Positions 11,206 through 22,683 of a DNA stretch of 64,000 nt are shown here, piece by piece (within the stretch, counting starts at the first letter, position 1; the number at the start of each line of letters is the position of its first letter). The position numbers and the translations under genes are program-made. This stretch comes from Streptomyces sp. S3(2020) (GTDB lineage Bacteria; Actinomycetota; Actinomycetes; Streptomycetales; Streptomycetaceae). The DNA lies in NCBI RefSeq assembly GCF_013044505.1, contig NZ_JABERD010000015.1, forward strand, positions 1 to 64,000, written 5' to 3'. The notes under the pieces are model-generated. The model made no database searches, was not told the DNA's origin, and worked only from the letters and a program-made list of their open reading frames with translations.

Positions 11206-12641
11206 GCGGGTGTCCGGTCGAGCAGTGCGGCGACCTCGGTGCGGAAGCCCGCGCGGCGCTCGGCGGCCTCGTCGGGGGTGATGCGCGGCTCGTAGACGGC
11301 GGCCGGTCGCCAGTCGGGCAGCGCTTCGACGACCGTCAGGCCGGGCTGTGCGCCCAGCCGGGCCAGGGCGCCGACGCCGAGCGCGGTCGCGTCGGGCAGG
11401 GCGGACACCTCGACGGGGCGTTGCAGCAGGTCGGCCTGGGCCTGCATGAGCAGGGCGGAGCGGGTGAGGCCGCCGTCGACGCGCAGGGTGTCGAAGGCTG
11501 CGCCGAGGTCGGCGCCGGCCGCGTCGGCGAGCTCGGCGACCTGGGCGGCGATGCCCTCGCACAGGGCGCGCACGAGGTGCCCGGGGCCCGTGTCGAGGCC
11601 GAGCCCGGTGAGGGAGCCGCGCAGGTCGCCGCGCCACCAGGGGGCGGCGAGCCCGGCCAGTGCGGGGACGAAGGTGACGCCGGCGCTGTCGGGCACCGTG
11701 CCGCCCACGGTGTCCAGGTCGGCGGCGCCCTTGATGACGCCGAGGTCGGTGAGCCAGCGCACGGCGGACGCGGCCGTGTACACCTGGCCGTCGAGGCAGT
11801 AGCTCGTCCGTCCGCCGAGCCGCCAGGCGACACAGCTGACCAGGCCGGAGGTGCCGTGTCTCGGGGTGTCGCCGGTGTGGGCGAGGAGGAACGCCCCGGT
11901 GCCGTAGGTGCACTTGGCGCCGCCGGGTGCGGTGATGCGCTGGGCGAGCAGGGCGGCCTGCTGGTCGACGGCGAGGCCGGTGAGCGGGATCTCGGGCCCG
12001 AACTCCTTGGTCGTACCGATGTGCCGGGCGTTGTCGACGACCTCGGGGAGCCGCTCCTCGGCGAGTCCGTACAGGTCGAGGGCGCGCGGTGACCAGCGGG
12101 CGCGGTCGAGGTCGAGGAGCTGGGTGCGGCCGGCGGTCGCGACGTCGGTGACGTAGGCGCCGGTGAGACGGTGGACGAGCCAGGCGTCGGTGGTGGTGAC
12201 GACGCCCTCGCGGGTGCGGTGGCAGCGTATCCAGGCCATCTTGGGCGCGGCGAAGTACGGGTCGAGGGGCAGTCCGGTCAGTTCGCGCAACTCGTCGGCG
12301 TACGGGGCGAGTTCCTCGCACACCGACTCGGCGCGGCGGTCCTGCCAGACGAGGGCCTCGGTGAGCGGGCGGCCGGTGTCGGGGTCCCAGGCGAGCACGG
12401 TCTCGCCCTGGTTGGCGAGGCCCAGCGCCACGACGGGTTCGCGGGCCTCGGCCAGGGCGCGCTGGCCTGCGTCGACGACGGAGGCGTACAGCTCCTCGGG
12501 GTCGGCCTCGACCAGGCCGCCGGGCAGATGGCGTGTCCGCACCTCGGCGAAGCCGGCGCCGATGACACCGCGTTCGGGGCAGACGACGAGGGCCTTGGTG
12601 CCGGATGTTCCCTGGTCGACAGCGAGCACCGGACCTGTCAT
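11202..12641 (-). CDS. FGGY-family carbohydrate kinase, glycerol-kinase-like
   Basis: This 479-residue kinase starts with the phosphate-1 motif 'VDQGTSGTKALVV' and carries the adenosine-side signature region 'LRVDGGLTRSALLMQAQAD' near 390. 'TYGTGAFLLAHTG' matches the FGGY motif that follows 'GxKxTYGTG' in glycerol kinases. It phosphorylates a polyol or sugar; the coupled GlpA-like dehydrogenase argues for glycerol or a close analogue. It is the first gene of a three-gene operon with 4-bp overlaps. The ATG at 12641 is followed by the hydrophobic strand typical of the family. Confidence 0.87.
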   Translation of the reverse strand: MTGPVLAVDQGTSGTKALVVCPERGVIGAGFAEVRTRHLPGGLVEADPEELYASVVDAGQRALAEAREPVVALGLANQGETVLAWDPDTGRPLTEALVWQDRRAESVCEELAPYADELRELTGLPLDPYFAAPKMAWIRCHRTREGVVTTTDAWLVHRLTGAYVTDVATAGRTQLLDLDRARWSPRALDLYGLAEERLPEVVDNARHIGTTKEFGPEIPLTGLAVDQQAALLAQRITAPGGAKCTYGTGAFLLAHTGDTPRHGTSGLVSCVAWRLGGRTSYCLDGQVYTAASAVRWLTDLGVIKGAADLDTVGGTVPDSAGVTFVPALAGLAAPWWRGDLRGSLTGLGLDTGPGHLVRALCEGIAAQVAELADAAGADLGAAFDTLRVDGGLTRSALLMQAQADLLQRPVEVSALPDATALGVGALARLGAQPGLTVVEALPDWRPAAVYEPRITPDEAAERRAGFRTEVAALLDRTPA

Positions 12642-12921
12642 CGCGCCCTCCCCGGGGTGTGGCTTCGGATCATCCCTCGGCGATCACCGTGCGACAGACT
12701 GCCGCCGTCCGACACATCGCGTCAAGCGAAGCTGACTGTCGGTCAACCACCGCTCCCCGCAAAGGAGTTCGAAAAGATCGGGAAACGGGAGGAGTAGCGG
12801 AACCCCCGCCTCTATAGTGACCGCCGCGACCGACGTGAACTCCTCGACTGCCGCCCAGAGGAGGGCTGTTGTTACTCCACCTTGCCGTCAGAACCCGCCC
12901 GCTGCCCGGGGCGGGAGGCTG

Positions 12922-13899
12922 ATGGCCAGAGACGGAGCACGCCCCGCCTACGATCCCGCGGGCCACGACACCGCGCTGCGCGCCACCCTCCAGGAGGTGC
13001 GCACGGGACGCTGGATGTCGATGCGCCGGATCCTCACGGAGACCACGGCCTGGTGGCAGTGGACCCAGCGCACCCAGGTCCTCGCCGCCGCGGCCGCCGG
13101 CACCGACGTGGTGCGCGCCTGGCTCCAGGAGGAACCGCACAGCGTCCCGGCCACGGTGATGCACGCCAGGGTCGCCGTGGAACGAGCGCTGCGGGCCCAC
13201 CGCGAGGGCCACTCGTACACCCTCGGAATGTGGCACGAGGCCTGGCAGGCGAGCCACGCCGCGGCCCGGGCCGCCCCGGCGGACCCCGTCCCCTGGGTGT
13301 GCCTGCTCGCACTGTCCCGGCTCGACCGGGAGCGGCAGTGGGCCGAGCACCGGGTGGCACCGCCCGGGCCGATGCTCCCGCCGGGCCCCTGGGGCCTGCT
13401 GGCCGAGGCCGACAAGCGCGACCCGTACAACCGCGAGGCCCACCACCGGATGCTCCAGTTCCTCTACGAGCACGGCACCTCGGGACGGCTCGCGGAGGCC
13501 GCCGGCTACGCGCACTGGGCCACCGACACCGCTCCCCCGGGCTCCGCGCTGCACGTCCTGCCGCTCTACGTCCGGGTCGAGCGCTACCGCCGCTCCGGCG
13601 GCCGCGACGCCGCACTCGATCTGCACTGGGTCGCCGAGGACGCCACCCGCGAGGCCCAGCGCGCGCTGTACGCCTGGTTCGAGCAGACCTTCACCGCCGA
13701 GCGCTCGCTGCTGGACCTGAACCATGTCGCCCACGCCCTGTGGGGCGCCCTCCAGTTCACGGACGCCACGCGGGTGTTCGAGGCGCTCGGCCCCTACTGG
13801 ACGCCCCTGCCCTGGGCGTACCGCACCCCCGATCAGGGCGACACCGCCCAGGCCGTGGAGATCTTCCTCCAGGCCCGGGCGCGCTGCCGTCCCGCGTGA
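12922..13899 (+). CDS. Conserved hypothetical helical (TPR-like) protein
   Basis: I do not recognise a named family. The 325-residue product is helical, rich in Trp and Ala, and contains repeat-like helices such as 'LLAEADKRDPYNREAHHRML' consistent with a TPR-like scaffold. No signal peptide or membrane segment is present. The ATG at 12922 has GGGAGG 4 nt upstream and is preferred to the earlier GTG at 12817. The 280-bp gap upstream separates it from the divergent FGGY kinase; a TATAGT hexamer near 12814 could be a -10 box. It lies 25 bp before the APC permease and probably shares a transcript with it. Confidence 0.65.
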   Translation: MARDGARPAYDPAGHDTALRATLQEVRTGRWMSMRRILTETTAWWQWTQRTQVLAAAAAGTDVVRAWLQEEPHSVPATVMHARVAVERALRAHREGHSYTLGMWHEAWQASHAAARAAPADPVPWVCLLALSRLDRERQWAEHRVAPPGPMLPPGPWGLLAEADKRDPYNREAHHRMLQFLYEHGTSGRLAEAAGYAHWATDTAPPGSALHVLPLYVRVERYRRSGGRDAALDLHWVAEDATREAQRALYAWFEQTFTAERSLLDLNHVAHALWGALQFTDATRVFEALGPYWTPLPWAYRTPDQGDTAQAVEIFLQARARCRPA

Positions 13900-13924
13900 C
13901 CCACCACCAGTTCCGGAGGTACGT

Positions 13925-15442
13925 ATGTCCCGCACCACCGAAGGCCGCCCTCCCCACGACGAGGAGCAGCGCCTGCGCGAACTCGGCTACCGGCCGGTCC
14001 TCGCCCGCCGTATGGGCGGCTTCGGCAACTTCGCGATCAGCTTCTCGGTGATCTCGATCCTGTCCGGCTGCATGACCCTGTACGGCTTCGGCCTCGGCGC
14101 GGGCGGCCCCGCGGTGATGCTGTGGGGCTGGGCCGGGGTCGGCCTATTCGTCCTGTGCGTGGGCCTCGCGCTCGCCGAGGTCACCAGCGCGTACCCGACC
14201 TCGGGAGCCCTGTACTACATGGCGGACCGGCTCGGCGGCCGCCGCTGGGGCTGGTACACGGGTTGGCTCAATCTGCTCGGTCTGCTGGGGGCGATCGCCG
14301 GTATCGACTACGGCGCGGCGCTGTTCGCGGGCGCGTTCGCCAACCTCCAGTGGGGCTTCGAGCCGACACCGGAGAAGACGATGCTGATCTTCCTGGCGAT
14401 CCTGCTGCTGCACGCCGTACTGAACCTCTTCGGCGTGCGCCTGGTCAGCGTCCTCAACTCCATCAGCGTGTGGTGGCACCTGGCGGGCGTCGCGCTCATC
14501 GTCGGCGCGCTGGCGATCGTCCCCGACCACCACCAGTCGCCGTCCTTCGTCTTCACCGAGTTCGTCAACGACACCGGCTGGTCGTCTCCCTTGTACGTGG
14601 CGGCGATCGGCCTGCTCCTCGCCCAGTACACCTTCTCCGGCTACGACGCCTCCGCCCATCTGTCCGAGGAGACCTCCAACGCCTCCGTGTCGGCCGCGAA
14701 GGGCATCGTCCGCTCCATCTGGGTCTCCTGGATAGCGGGCTTCGTGCTGCTCGCGGGACTCACCTTCGCCATCCAGGACTACGACGCCACCCGGGCCACC
14801 GACACCGGGGTGCCGCCCGCGCAGATCCTGCTGGACGGGCTCGGCACGGACGGCGCGAGCGCGCTCCTCATCGTGGTGATCATCGCCCAGCTGTTCTGCG
14901 GCAACGCCGAAGTCGCCGCCGCCAGCCGGATGGTGTTCGCGTTCAGCAGGGACGGGGCGCTGCCGGGCTCGGCCCTGTGGCGCAAGGTCAGCAGCCGCAC
15001 CCAGACCCCGGTCGCGGCCGTGTGGCTGTCGGTCGTGGTGGCCGCCCTGCTCGCGCTGCCGTCCCTGTACTCGGCGACGGCGTACGGGGCGGTCACCGCC
15101 ATCAACGTCATCGGCATCACCCCCGCGTACGCCATCCCCGTACTGCTGCGGCTGCGCGCGGGTGACCGGTTCCAGCCGGGGCCCTGGAGCCTGGGCCGGT
15201 GGAGCAGGCCCATCGGATGGATCGCGGTGGTGTGGGTGGCGTTCGTCACGGTGCTCTTCTGTCTGCCCCAGTCCTCGCCGGTGACGGTCGACACGATGAA
15301 CTACGCGTCCGTCGCCCTCGCCGTCGTACTCGTCCTCGCCACGGTGTGGTGGTACGCCGCCCGCCGTTCGTACGGAACCCCCACCACGGCGGCGTACGGC
15401 TCCGACCGTGACCAGGCAGAACTGGCCGAGGGGATCGTCTGA
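13925..15442 (+). CDS. APC-family amino acid or amine permease
   Basis: This 505-residue protein has about 12 membrane segments and APC signatures. They include 'GFGNFAISFSVISILSGC' in helix 1, 'TSGALYYMADRLGGRR' after helix 2 and 'SGYDASAHLSEET' in the middle of the chain. The family imports amino acids, GABA, choline or polyamines with protons. The N-terminal 30 residues are charged and cytoplasmic. The ATG is preceded by CCGGAGGTACGT. It follows the TPR-like gene closely; substrate is unknown. Confidence 0.9.
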   Translation: MSRTTEGRPPHDEEQRLRELGYRPVLARRMGGFGNFAISFSVISILSGCMTLYGFGLGAGGPAVMLWGWAGVGLFVLCVGLALAEVTSAYPTSGALYYMADRLGGRRWGWYTGWLNLLGLLGAIAGIDYGAALFAGAFANLQWGFEPTPEKTMLIFLAILLLHAVLNLFGVRLVSVLNSISVWWHLAGVALIVGALAIVPDHHQSPSFVFTEFVNDTGWSSPLYVAAIGLLLAQYTFSGYDASAHLSEETSNASVSAAKGIVRSIWVSWIAGFVLLAGLTFAIQDYDATRATDTGVPPAQILLDGLGTDGASALLIVVIIAQLFCGNAEVAAASRMVFAFSRDGALPGSALWRKVSSRTQTPVAAVWLSVVVAALLALPSLYSATAYGAVTAINVIGITPAYAIPVLLRLRAGDRFQPGPWSLGRWSRPIGWIAVVWVAFVTVLFCLPQSSPVTVDTMNYASVALAVVLVLATVWWYAARRSYGTPTTAAYGSDRDQAELAEGIV

Positions 15443-15549
15443 GCGGGGACGTCCGCCCCCGGGGCCATCTACGAACTCCTGTGCCGGATACGGCAGGATG
15501 AGCGGTCGTGCCCGTCGTGGCACCTTCACGGCCCGCGCGGCCGCTCATC

Positions 15550-15576
15550 CAGCACTTTCAGCACTTTCAGCACTTT
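15550..15576 (+). repeat. Triple 9-bp repeat CAGCACTTT
   Basis: Three perfect tandem copies of CAGCACTTT precede the MscS-like gene. They would encode QHF three times if translation began at the upstream GTG (15508). With the preferred GTG at 15592 they lie in the 5' untranslated region. Confidence 0.9.
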
Positions 15577-15591
15577 CGAACAGGTGGCGAC

Positions 15592-16695
15592 GTGACAGCG
15601 TTTCAACGGGATCTCACCATGGACGACCTCGTCGTCCCCGGAATCGCCGTGGTCGCGGGCCTGGTTGCCGCGTTCCTGCTGCGGATCCTGCTCAAGTGGC
15701 TGGGCAAGCACGCCGACCGCACGAAATGGAGCGGCGACGACGTCATCGTGGCCGCGCTGCGGACGGTGGTGCCCGCGGCGGCCATCGCGGGCGGTATCGC
15801 CGTCGCCGCGGCGGCACTTCCGCTGACGAAGACGACCCAGCGCACCACCAACCAGATCCTGACCGTGCTGCTGATCTTCGTGGTCACGGTGGCGGCGGCC
15901 CGGCTGGTGGCCAGCCTGATGCGGACGGTCACCCAGTCCCGCCCGGGCGTCGCCGGCTCGGCCACGATCTTCGTCAACATCACCCGTGTGCTGGTCCTGG
16001 CGATCGGCTTCCTGGTGGTGCTCCAGACCCTGGGCGTCTCCATAGCGCCGATGCTCACCGCCCTCGGCGTCGGCGGTCTGGCGGTCGCCCTCGCCCTTCA
16101 GGACACCCTCGCCAACCTCTTCGCGGGCATCCACATCCTCGCCTCCAAGACCGTCCAGCCCGGTGACTACATCCGGCTGAGCAGCGGTGAGGAGGGCTAT
16201 GTCGAGGACATCAACTGGCGTCAGACGACCGTACGCGCGCTCTCCAACAACCTGGTCGTCATCCCCAACGGGGAGCTCGCGAAGTCGAACATGACCAACT
16301 TCATGCGGCCCGAGCAGCAGTTGACGATCCTCGTCCAGGTCGGTGTGGGCTACGACAGCGACCTGGAACACGTCGAGCGGGTGACCGTCGAGGTCGTCGC
16401 CGAGGTGATGACCGAGATCACCGGCGCGGTCCCCGACCACGAACCGCTGGTCCGCTTCCACACCTTCGGCGACTCCCGGATCGGCTTCACGGTCATCCTG
16501 GGCGTCGGCGAGTTCAGCGACCAGTTCCGCATCAAGCACGAGTTCATCAAGCGCCTCCACAAGCGCTACCGCGCCGAGGGCATCCGCATCCCGGCGCCCA
16601 CCCGCACGGTGGCGCTTCAGCAGGGTGCCGTGGTGATCCCGCAGCAGCGGGGTGCCGAGGAGGCGGGTGAAGTCGCCCCCGCCCGCCTCGACTGA
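15592..16695 (+). CDS. MscS-family mechanosensitive channel
   Basis: This 367-residue protein has an N-terminal membrane region of three to four helices followed by the MscS core. TM3 and the hinge appear as 'LTALGVGGLAVALALQDTLANLFAGIHI'-type sequence (described, not quoted in full). The beta-domain 'KTVQPGDYIRLSSGEEGYVE' follows, then 'VVIPNGELAKSNMTN'. Such channels release solutes on hypo-osmotic shock. The GTG at 15592 is chosen because AGGTGG lies 5 nt upstream; an ATG at 15619 and a GTG at 15508 are alternatives. The last 20 residues are a variable tail. Confidence 0.9.
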   Translation: MTAFQRDLTMDDLVVPGIAVVAGLVAAFLLRILLKWLGKHADRTKWSGDDVIVAALRTVVPAAAIAGGIAVAAAALPLTKTTQRTTNQILTVLLIFVVTVAAARLVASLMRTVTQSRPGVAGSATIFVNITRVLVLAIGFLVVLQTLGVSIAPMLTALGVGGLAVALALQDTLANLFAGIHILASKTVQPGDYIRLSSGEEGYVEDINWRQTTVRALSNNLVVIPNGELAKSNMTNFMRPEQQLTILVQVGVGYDSDLEHVERVTVEVVAEVMTEITGAVPDHEPLVRFHTFGDSRIGFTVILGVGEFSDQFRIKHEFIKRLHKRYRAEGIRIPAPTRTVALQQGAVVIPQQRGAEEAGEVAPARLD

Positions 16696-16715
16696 TCAGC
16701 TCGGCGCCGATCGCC

Positions 16716-17951
16716 TCACAGGGTGGCCGAGTTGTCGTGGCAACCGCTGCTCGGCCTGGACTGCGGCAGCCGCAGGGCCGAGCTCGTCGGCCTCACGGTC
16801 CAGTCCGGGTGGCCGGGCATCCGCGGGGCCTTCGTGCCGTGGAGCCAGCCCCGCAGGAACCCTGACTGATCGCTGCCGGAGACCTCCGAGGCGACGGCGA
16901 TGCAGTCGTCCGTCGTCGCGGAGGAGTCGCGGAAGCGGTCCCGGAAGGTCCGCTCGATGATGCTGAAGACCGTCTGGCTGTCGAAGAGGTTGGCCGCGTT
17001 GGGTGACGCGACCAGGCCCGAGCTCCTGCGCCACGGGTCGGACCATGTGGCGGGGCTGACGCTGTTGCCGAAAGAGGAGTGGACCAGCTCGTGCATCATG
17101 TGCGAGCCGATCTTCGACTCGGCCTGGAGCAGGTGGGCGGGCCTGTAGAGCGTGAGGGTCTGGGTCTCCAGACCCGTGAAGTCGAAGGCGTCCGCGGCGT
17201 CGTTGTTGCACGGCAGGAGGCCGTACTTCTCGAACGGGTACCGCCCCGAGGCGCTGCTCGATCCAGCTGACCAGGTTCGAGGTGAGGACGAGCGCGGGCC
17301 CCAGGGTGGTGGTCCGGACAAGTTCGGTGGCCATCGGCTCGCGGGAGCGGTACGTGCGGGCGGTGCGACCGCCCCCGTGGTGCTGGGTGCTCGGCGGCCC
17401 GCCGGGACGGTGCCGGGAAAGGTGCAGTCCGCCTTGTCCGCCGGGTGGTCGTTGCACGGGAAGACGCTGTGCGCCGAGTCCTGCTGGGGGCACACCGCGA
17501 AGCCGTCCGGGGTGGGGACCCAGGCGGTGTGCGCGAGGGCGCGGCGCGGGTCCGCGGAGTAGGCCACGGTGACGTCCACCGGTCGGCCGGTGCGAGCGGC
17601 TCGGCCGGGGTGATCCGCAGCCTCTCGCCCGCCTGCTCGAAGCCGGCCGCGGCACCGGCCACGGTCACGGTGCGTATGGCCAGGCGGAGCGCGTCGAGCG
17701 AGAAGCGGCTCAGGTCCTGGATGCGGGTGATCGACAGGACGAGCTCGGTCGTGGCGTCGTACGCGAGGTCGAGGTGGTGCGCCGAGACGCGGTAGCCGTC
17801 GTTGCCGAGGCCGGGGAGGACGGGGTCGCCGAGGGTCTCCGGGCCGGGCGTGCCGGTCGCCGGGGCCGCGAGTGCCGGGGACGCCAGGCTCAGGACCGCG
17901 GCGGTGCCGGGCGGGGCGGCGGGGCCCTCACTCTGGTGCGATATCGCATGG
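16716..17951 (-). pseudogene. Decayed secreted M1-family aminopeptidase
   Basis: Pieces of one M1 metallopeptidase occur in order but in different frames. A signal-peptide remnant lies near 17951-17860. 'GNDGYRVSAHHLDLAYD' sits near 17800. 'DVTVAYSADPRRALAHTAW' starts near 17579. 'REPMATELVRTTTLGP' sits near 17345 in another frame. 'GRYPFEKYGLL' through 'RGWLHGTKAPRMPGHPDW' returns to the first frame. At least four frame changes are needed. The HELVH zinc motif (near 17086) survives, but the segment that should carry the third ligand (NExxA) is deleted, since 'SPATWSDPWRRSSG' runs directly into C-terminal sequence. The protein cannot be an active M1 enzyme. Confidence 0.85.
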
Positions 17952-18006
17952 TCCGCTTTCGTTCGGGCGGCCGGATGGTCGGGTCCGGCCGTCGGAAGAC
18001 GTGTGA

Positions 18007-20376
<2,370 letters not shown>

Positions 20377-20395
20377 CGCGAGCACGCCGCACGGC

Positions 20396-20428
20396 TCCGC
20401 CCCGGCCGGGTTCTCCCGACCGGGGCGG
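20396..20428 (+). terminator. Hairpin terminator after isocitrate dehydrogenase
   Basis: CCGCCCCGGCCGGG, a TTCT loop and CCCGACCGGGGCGG form a 14-bp stem with one C-A mismatch, 19 bp after the stop codon. There is no long U tract, which is usual in Streptomyces. Confidence 0.8.
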
Positions 20429-20584
20429 TCGTGTGTCCGGCCTGCGGACGACCGAGCGACTTCCACCACGCAATTGCGTGAGCCAAATGTCTTGATACAA
20501 CTCTTCCCTGGTACAAGCATGTTGAGCGCGTGGCACACTTGCGTCAAGCAATACTCCGCACCATCACATGCGAGGGGTGAGGCA

Positions 20585-21448
20585 ATGGCCACGGTCGGAG
20601 GACCCACCGTACGGCGGCGCCAACTCGGTGCGGAACTGCGGCGGCTCCGGGAACAGGCGGGCAAGCGGATCGAGGACGCCGCCACCCATCTGGAGTGCTC
20701 CATGTCGAAGATCAGCCGCGTGGAGACGGGACAGGCCCCGGTCAAAGCCCGTGACGTGCGCGACCTCCTGGAGTGGTACGGCGTCACCGATCCGCTGCGC
20801 ATCGAGACCGTCATGCAGATCCACAAGGACGCCCAGCAGCAAGGCTGGTGGGCGCACTACGGCGATGTACTCCCCTCGGGCATGGCCACCTACGCGGGCC
20901 TGGAGTCCGACGCCCGCGTTCTGCGCCAGTACGAGTCGACGGTGGTGCCGGGCCTGCTCCAGACCGAGGACTACGCCCGTGCGGTGATCGCCACAGCGTG
21001 GTTCAACCAGCCTCATGAGACGGACCAGTTGGTCCGCTTCCGCAAGGAGCGCCAGACACTGCTCACCCGGCAGCCCGATCCGCTGGAGCTGTGGGTGGTG
21101 CTGGAGGAGAGCGCGTTGCGCCGGCCGGTCGGCGGCAGGGAGGTGATGGCGGCCCAATTGCGGCACCTCGCCGAAACGGTGACCATGCCGAACGTCACGC
21201 TCCAGATCATGCCGACGGCCAAGGGTGCCCACGTGGCCATGGCGGGACCCTTCTCCCTGCTGGAGTTCCAGCCCCATGCGTCCATGGTCGTCTACGTCGA
21301 ATCCGCCGCCGGCAATGTCTACCTGGAGAAGGAGCGCGACGTCCGTACCTTCGTCCAGACCTTCGATCTACTCCGGGCGGCGGCTCCTGATCCTCAGGAG
21401 GCGCTCGCCCTGCTGGAACAGCTCACCAGGGAGATGCAGGAGTCATGA
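20585..21448 (+). CDS. XRE-family regulator with DUF5753 domain
   Basis: This 287-residue protein has an N-terminal helix-turn-helix ('GKRIEDAATHLECSMSKISR', about 23-42) and a C-terminal DUF5753 domain ('RQYESTVVPGLLQTEDYAR', 'FSLLEFQ'). This architecture is specific to actinobacteria, where it is almost always paired with a DUF397 gene, as here with a 4-bp ATGA overlap. Known pairs (BldB/WhiJ-type) influence development and antibiotic production. The ATG at 20585 follows GAGGGGTGAGGCA. Repeat-like CTTG...CAAG sequence near 20490-20515 may be an autoregulatory site. Confidence 0.92.
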   Translation: MATVGGPTVRRRQLGAELRRLREQAGKRIEDAATHLECSMSKISRVETGQAPVKARDVRDLLEWYGVTDPLRIETVMQIHKDAQQQGWWAHYGDVLPSGMATYAGLESDARVLRQYESTVVPGLLQTEDYARAVIATAWFNQPHETDQLVRFRKERQTLLTRQPDPLELWVVLEESALRRPVGGREVMAAQLRHLAETVTMPNVTLQIMPTAKGAHVAMAGPFSLLEFQPHASMVVYVESAAGNVYLEKERDVRTFVQTFDLLRAAAPDPQEALALLEQLTREMQES

Positions 21449-21675
21449 ACACGTACGACGGCCGGCGTCCGCCGCAGGCCGGTCTCGACAGCGCCATATG
21501 GCGCAGGAGCAGCCACAGCAACAACAACGGGGCGTGTGTCGAACTCGCCGTCGTCGAGGGGGTGGTCGCGGTCCGGGACTCCAAGGACACGGAGCAGCCG
21601 GCCCTTCTCTTCTCGCCACTCATGTGGCGCGCGTTCCTCGGAGCGGCCCGCGAGAGCCGCCCGCACCGCCACTGA
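21445..21675 (+). CDS. DUF397 domain protein
   Basis: This 76-residue protein has the DUF397 hallmarks 'WRRSSHSNNNGACVELA' and 'VAVRDSKD'. Its ATG overlaps the stop of the XRE/DUF5753 regulator. In characterised pairs the DUF397 protein is a small partner or antagonist of the regulator. Confidence 0.93.
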   Translation: MNTYDGRRPPQAGLDSAIWRRSSHSNNNGACVELAVVEGVVAVRDSKDTEQPALLFSPLMWRAFLGAARESRPHRH

Positions 21676-21701
21676 ACGGACCCGGCCAAGGGGGGTTGTC
21701 C

Positions 21702-22292
21702 GTGTACCACGTCTTATCCGCCCAGGCCGTCGCGTCGGGCGCGTTCTACGCGACGGAGACCTTCTGGACCGCGGTCGGGGTCCCCGTCGCCGCTCTCCTG
21801 GGATGTGGCACGATCTGGGCCGCGTTCCGGGTGGCGCACCCGAGGCGTCGGCTCATCTGCACGGTCAGCCACACCTCGTTGGTGCGGGGCCCGATCGACG
21901 GCAGCCTGGAGATCAGCCGCAACGGCACTCCGCTGACCGACCCGCATCTGGTGACCGTGGTGCTGACGAACCCCGGCAGACGGGATATCGCCAGCAGCGC
22001 CTTCGACCGCGGAGAGCCCTTCCGCGTCCGGTTCGCCGTGCCCTACGCCGAGCTGCTGCGCACCGAGTCCCTCCCCGACGACGCCCAGGCCCCGCCGACC
22101 CGCATGCGCGGCACCGAGCTCCACATCGGCCCCGGCCGCCTGGGGGCAGGCACCACGGTCACCTACCACCTCCTCGTCGACACGGTCCCCACCTACGACT
22201 TCCGGCACTCCCTGCTGGACGTACGCGTCCACTGCACCGCGGCGCCCACCCCGCGCGGGCTGTCCCGCACCTTGCCACTGGTCCGGCCCTGA
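21702..22292 (+). CDS. Single-pass membrane protein of unknown function
   Basis: I do not recognise a family. The 196-residue product has one membrane segment near residues 18-38 ('TAVGVPVAALLGCGTIWAAF') and a soluble C-terminal part rich in beta-type sequence. The latter resembles an immunoglobulin-like fold ('GSLEISRNGTPLTDPHLVTV', 'VVLTNPGRRDI'). The GTG at 21702 has AAGGGGGG 6 nt upstream. It lies 26 bp after the DUF397 gene and may belong to the same transcript. Confidence 0.7.
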   Translation: MYHVLSAQAVASGAFYATETFWTAVGVPVAALLGCGTIWAAFRVAHPRRRLICTVSHTSLVRGPIDGSLEISRNGTPLTDPHLVTVVLTNPGRRDIASSAFDRGEPFRVRFAVPYAELLRTESLPDDAQAPPTRMRGTELHIGPGRLGAGTTVTYHLLVDTVPTYDFRHSLLDVRVHCTAAPTPRGLSRTLPLVRP

Positions 22293-22306
22293 GCACGACG
22301 CGCGCC

Positions 22307-22636
22307 TCACCAGTCCCGGGTGGCGATCAGCTCCTCGACGTCCGCCTCCGCGAAACCGTAGGCCTTCGCCACGAACCAGAACTCCTCGGCTATCTCCTCA
22401 CGGCCGATGGTCTCGATGTCGAAGTCGTCGCCCTGAAGCTCATTGAACTCCTCGGTCGCCGCCTGCGTCAGCACATACAACCCGGCCGGATCGGCGGGCC
22501 GCTCCGTCTCGATCCGCTCGCACAGGCGCAGCAGGATGTCCCTGCCCCGGTCCAGCACATGGTCGGGGTAGTAGTCGTCCTCGTAGAGCGCCTTGAGAAA
22601 CGGGTACGCGGTCACCTGCGGATTGCTGATGTTCAT
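22307..22636 (-). CDS. DUF5713-type small acidic protein
   Basis: This 109-residue protein begins MNISNPQVTAYPFLKALYED and continues 'YYPDHVLDRGRDILLRLCERIE', characteristic of the DUF5713 family. It is strongly acidic and helical with no membrane segment. Function is unknown. The ATG at 22636 is preferred to the upstream in-frame GTG at 22654. It is divergent from the N-formylglutamate amidohydrolase gene with a 47-bp gap. Confidence 0.8.
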   Translation of the reverse strand: MNISNPQVTAYPFLKALYEDDYYPDHVLDRGRDILLRLCERIETERPADPAGLYVLTQAATEEFNELQGDDFDIETIGREEIAEEFWFVAKAYGFAEADVEELIATRDW

Positions 22637-22683
22637 GCTGTGATCGTGCACCACACCACTGACAACGCCCCCGGAGCCGCCGC

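Noticed and set aside
16716..17951. Functional M1 peptidase with sequencing errors
   Set aside because: Too many frame changes, and the third-ligand segment is missing altogether.
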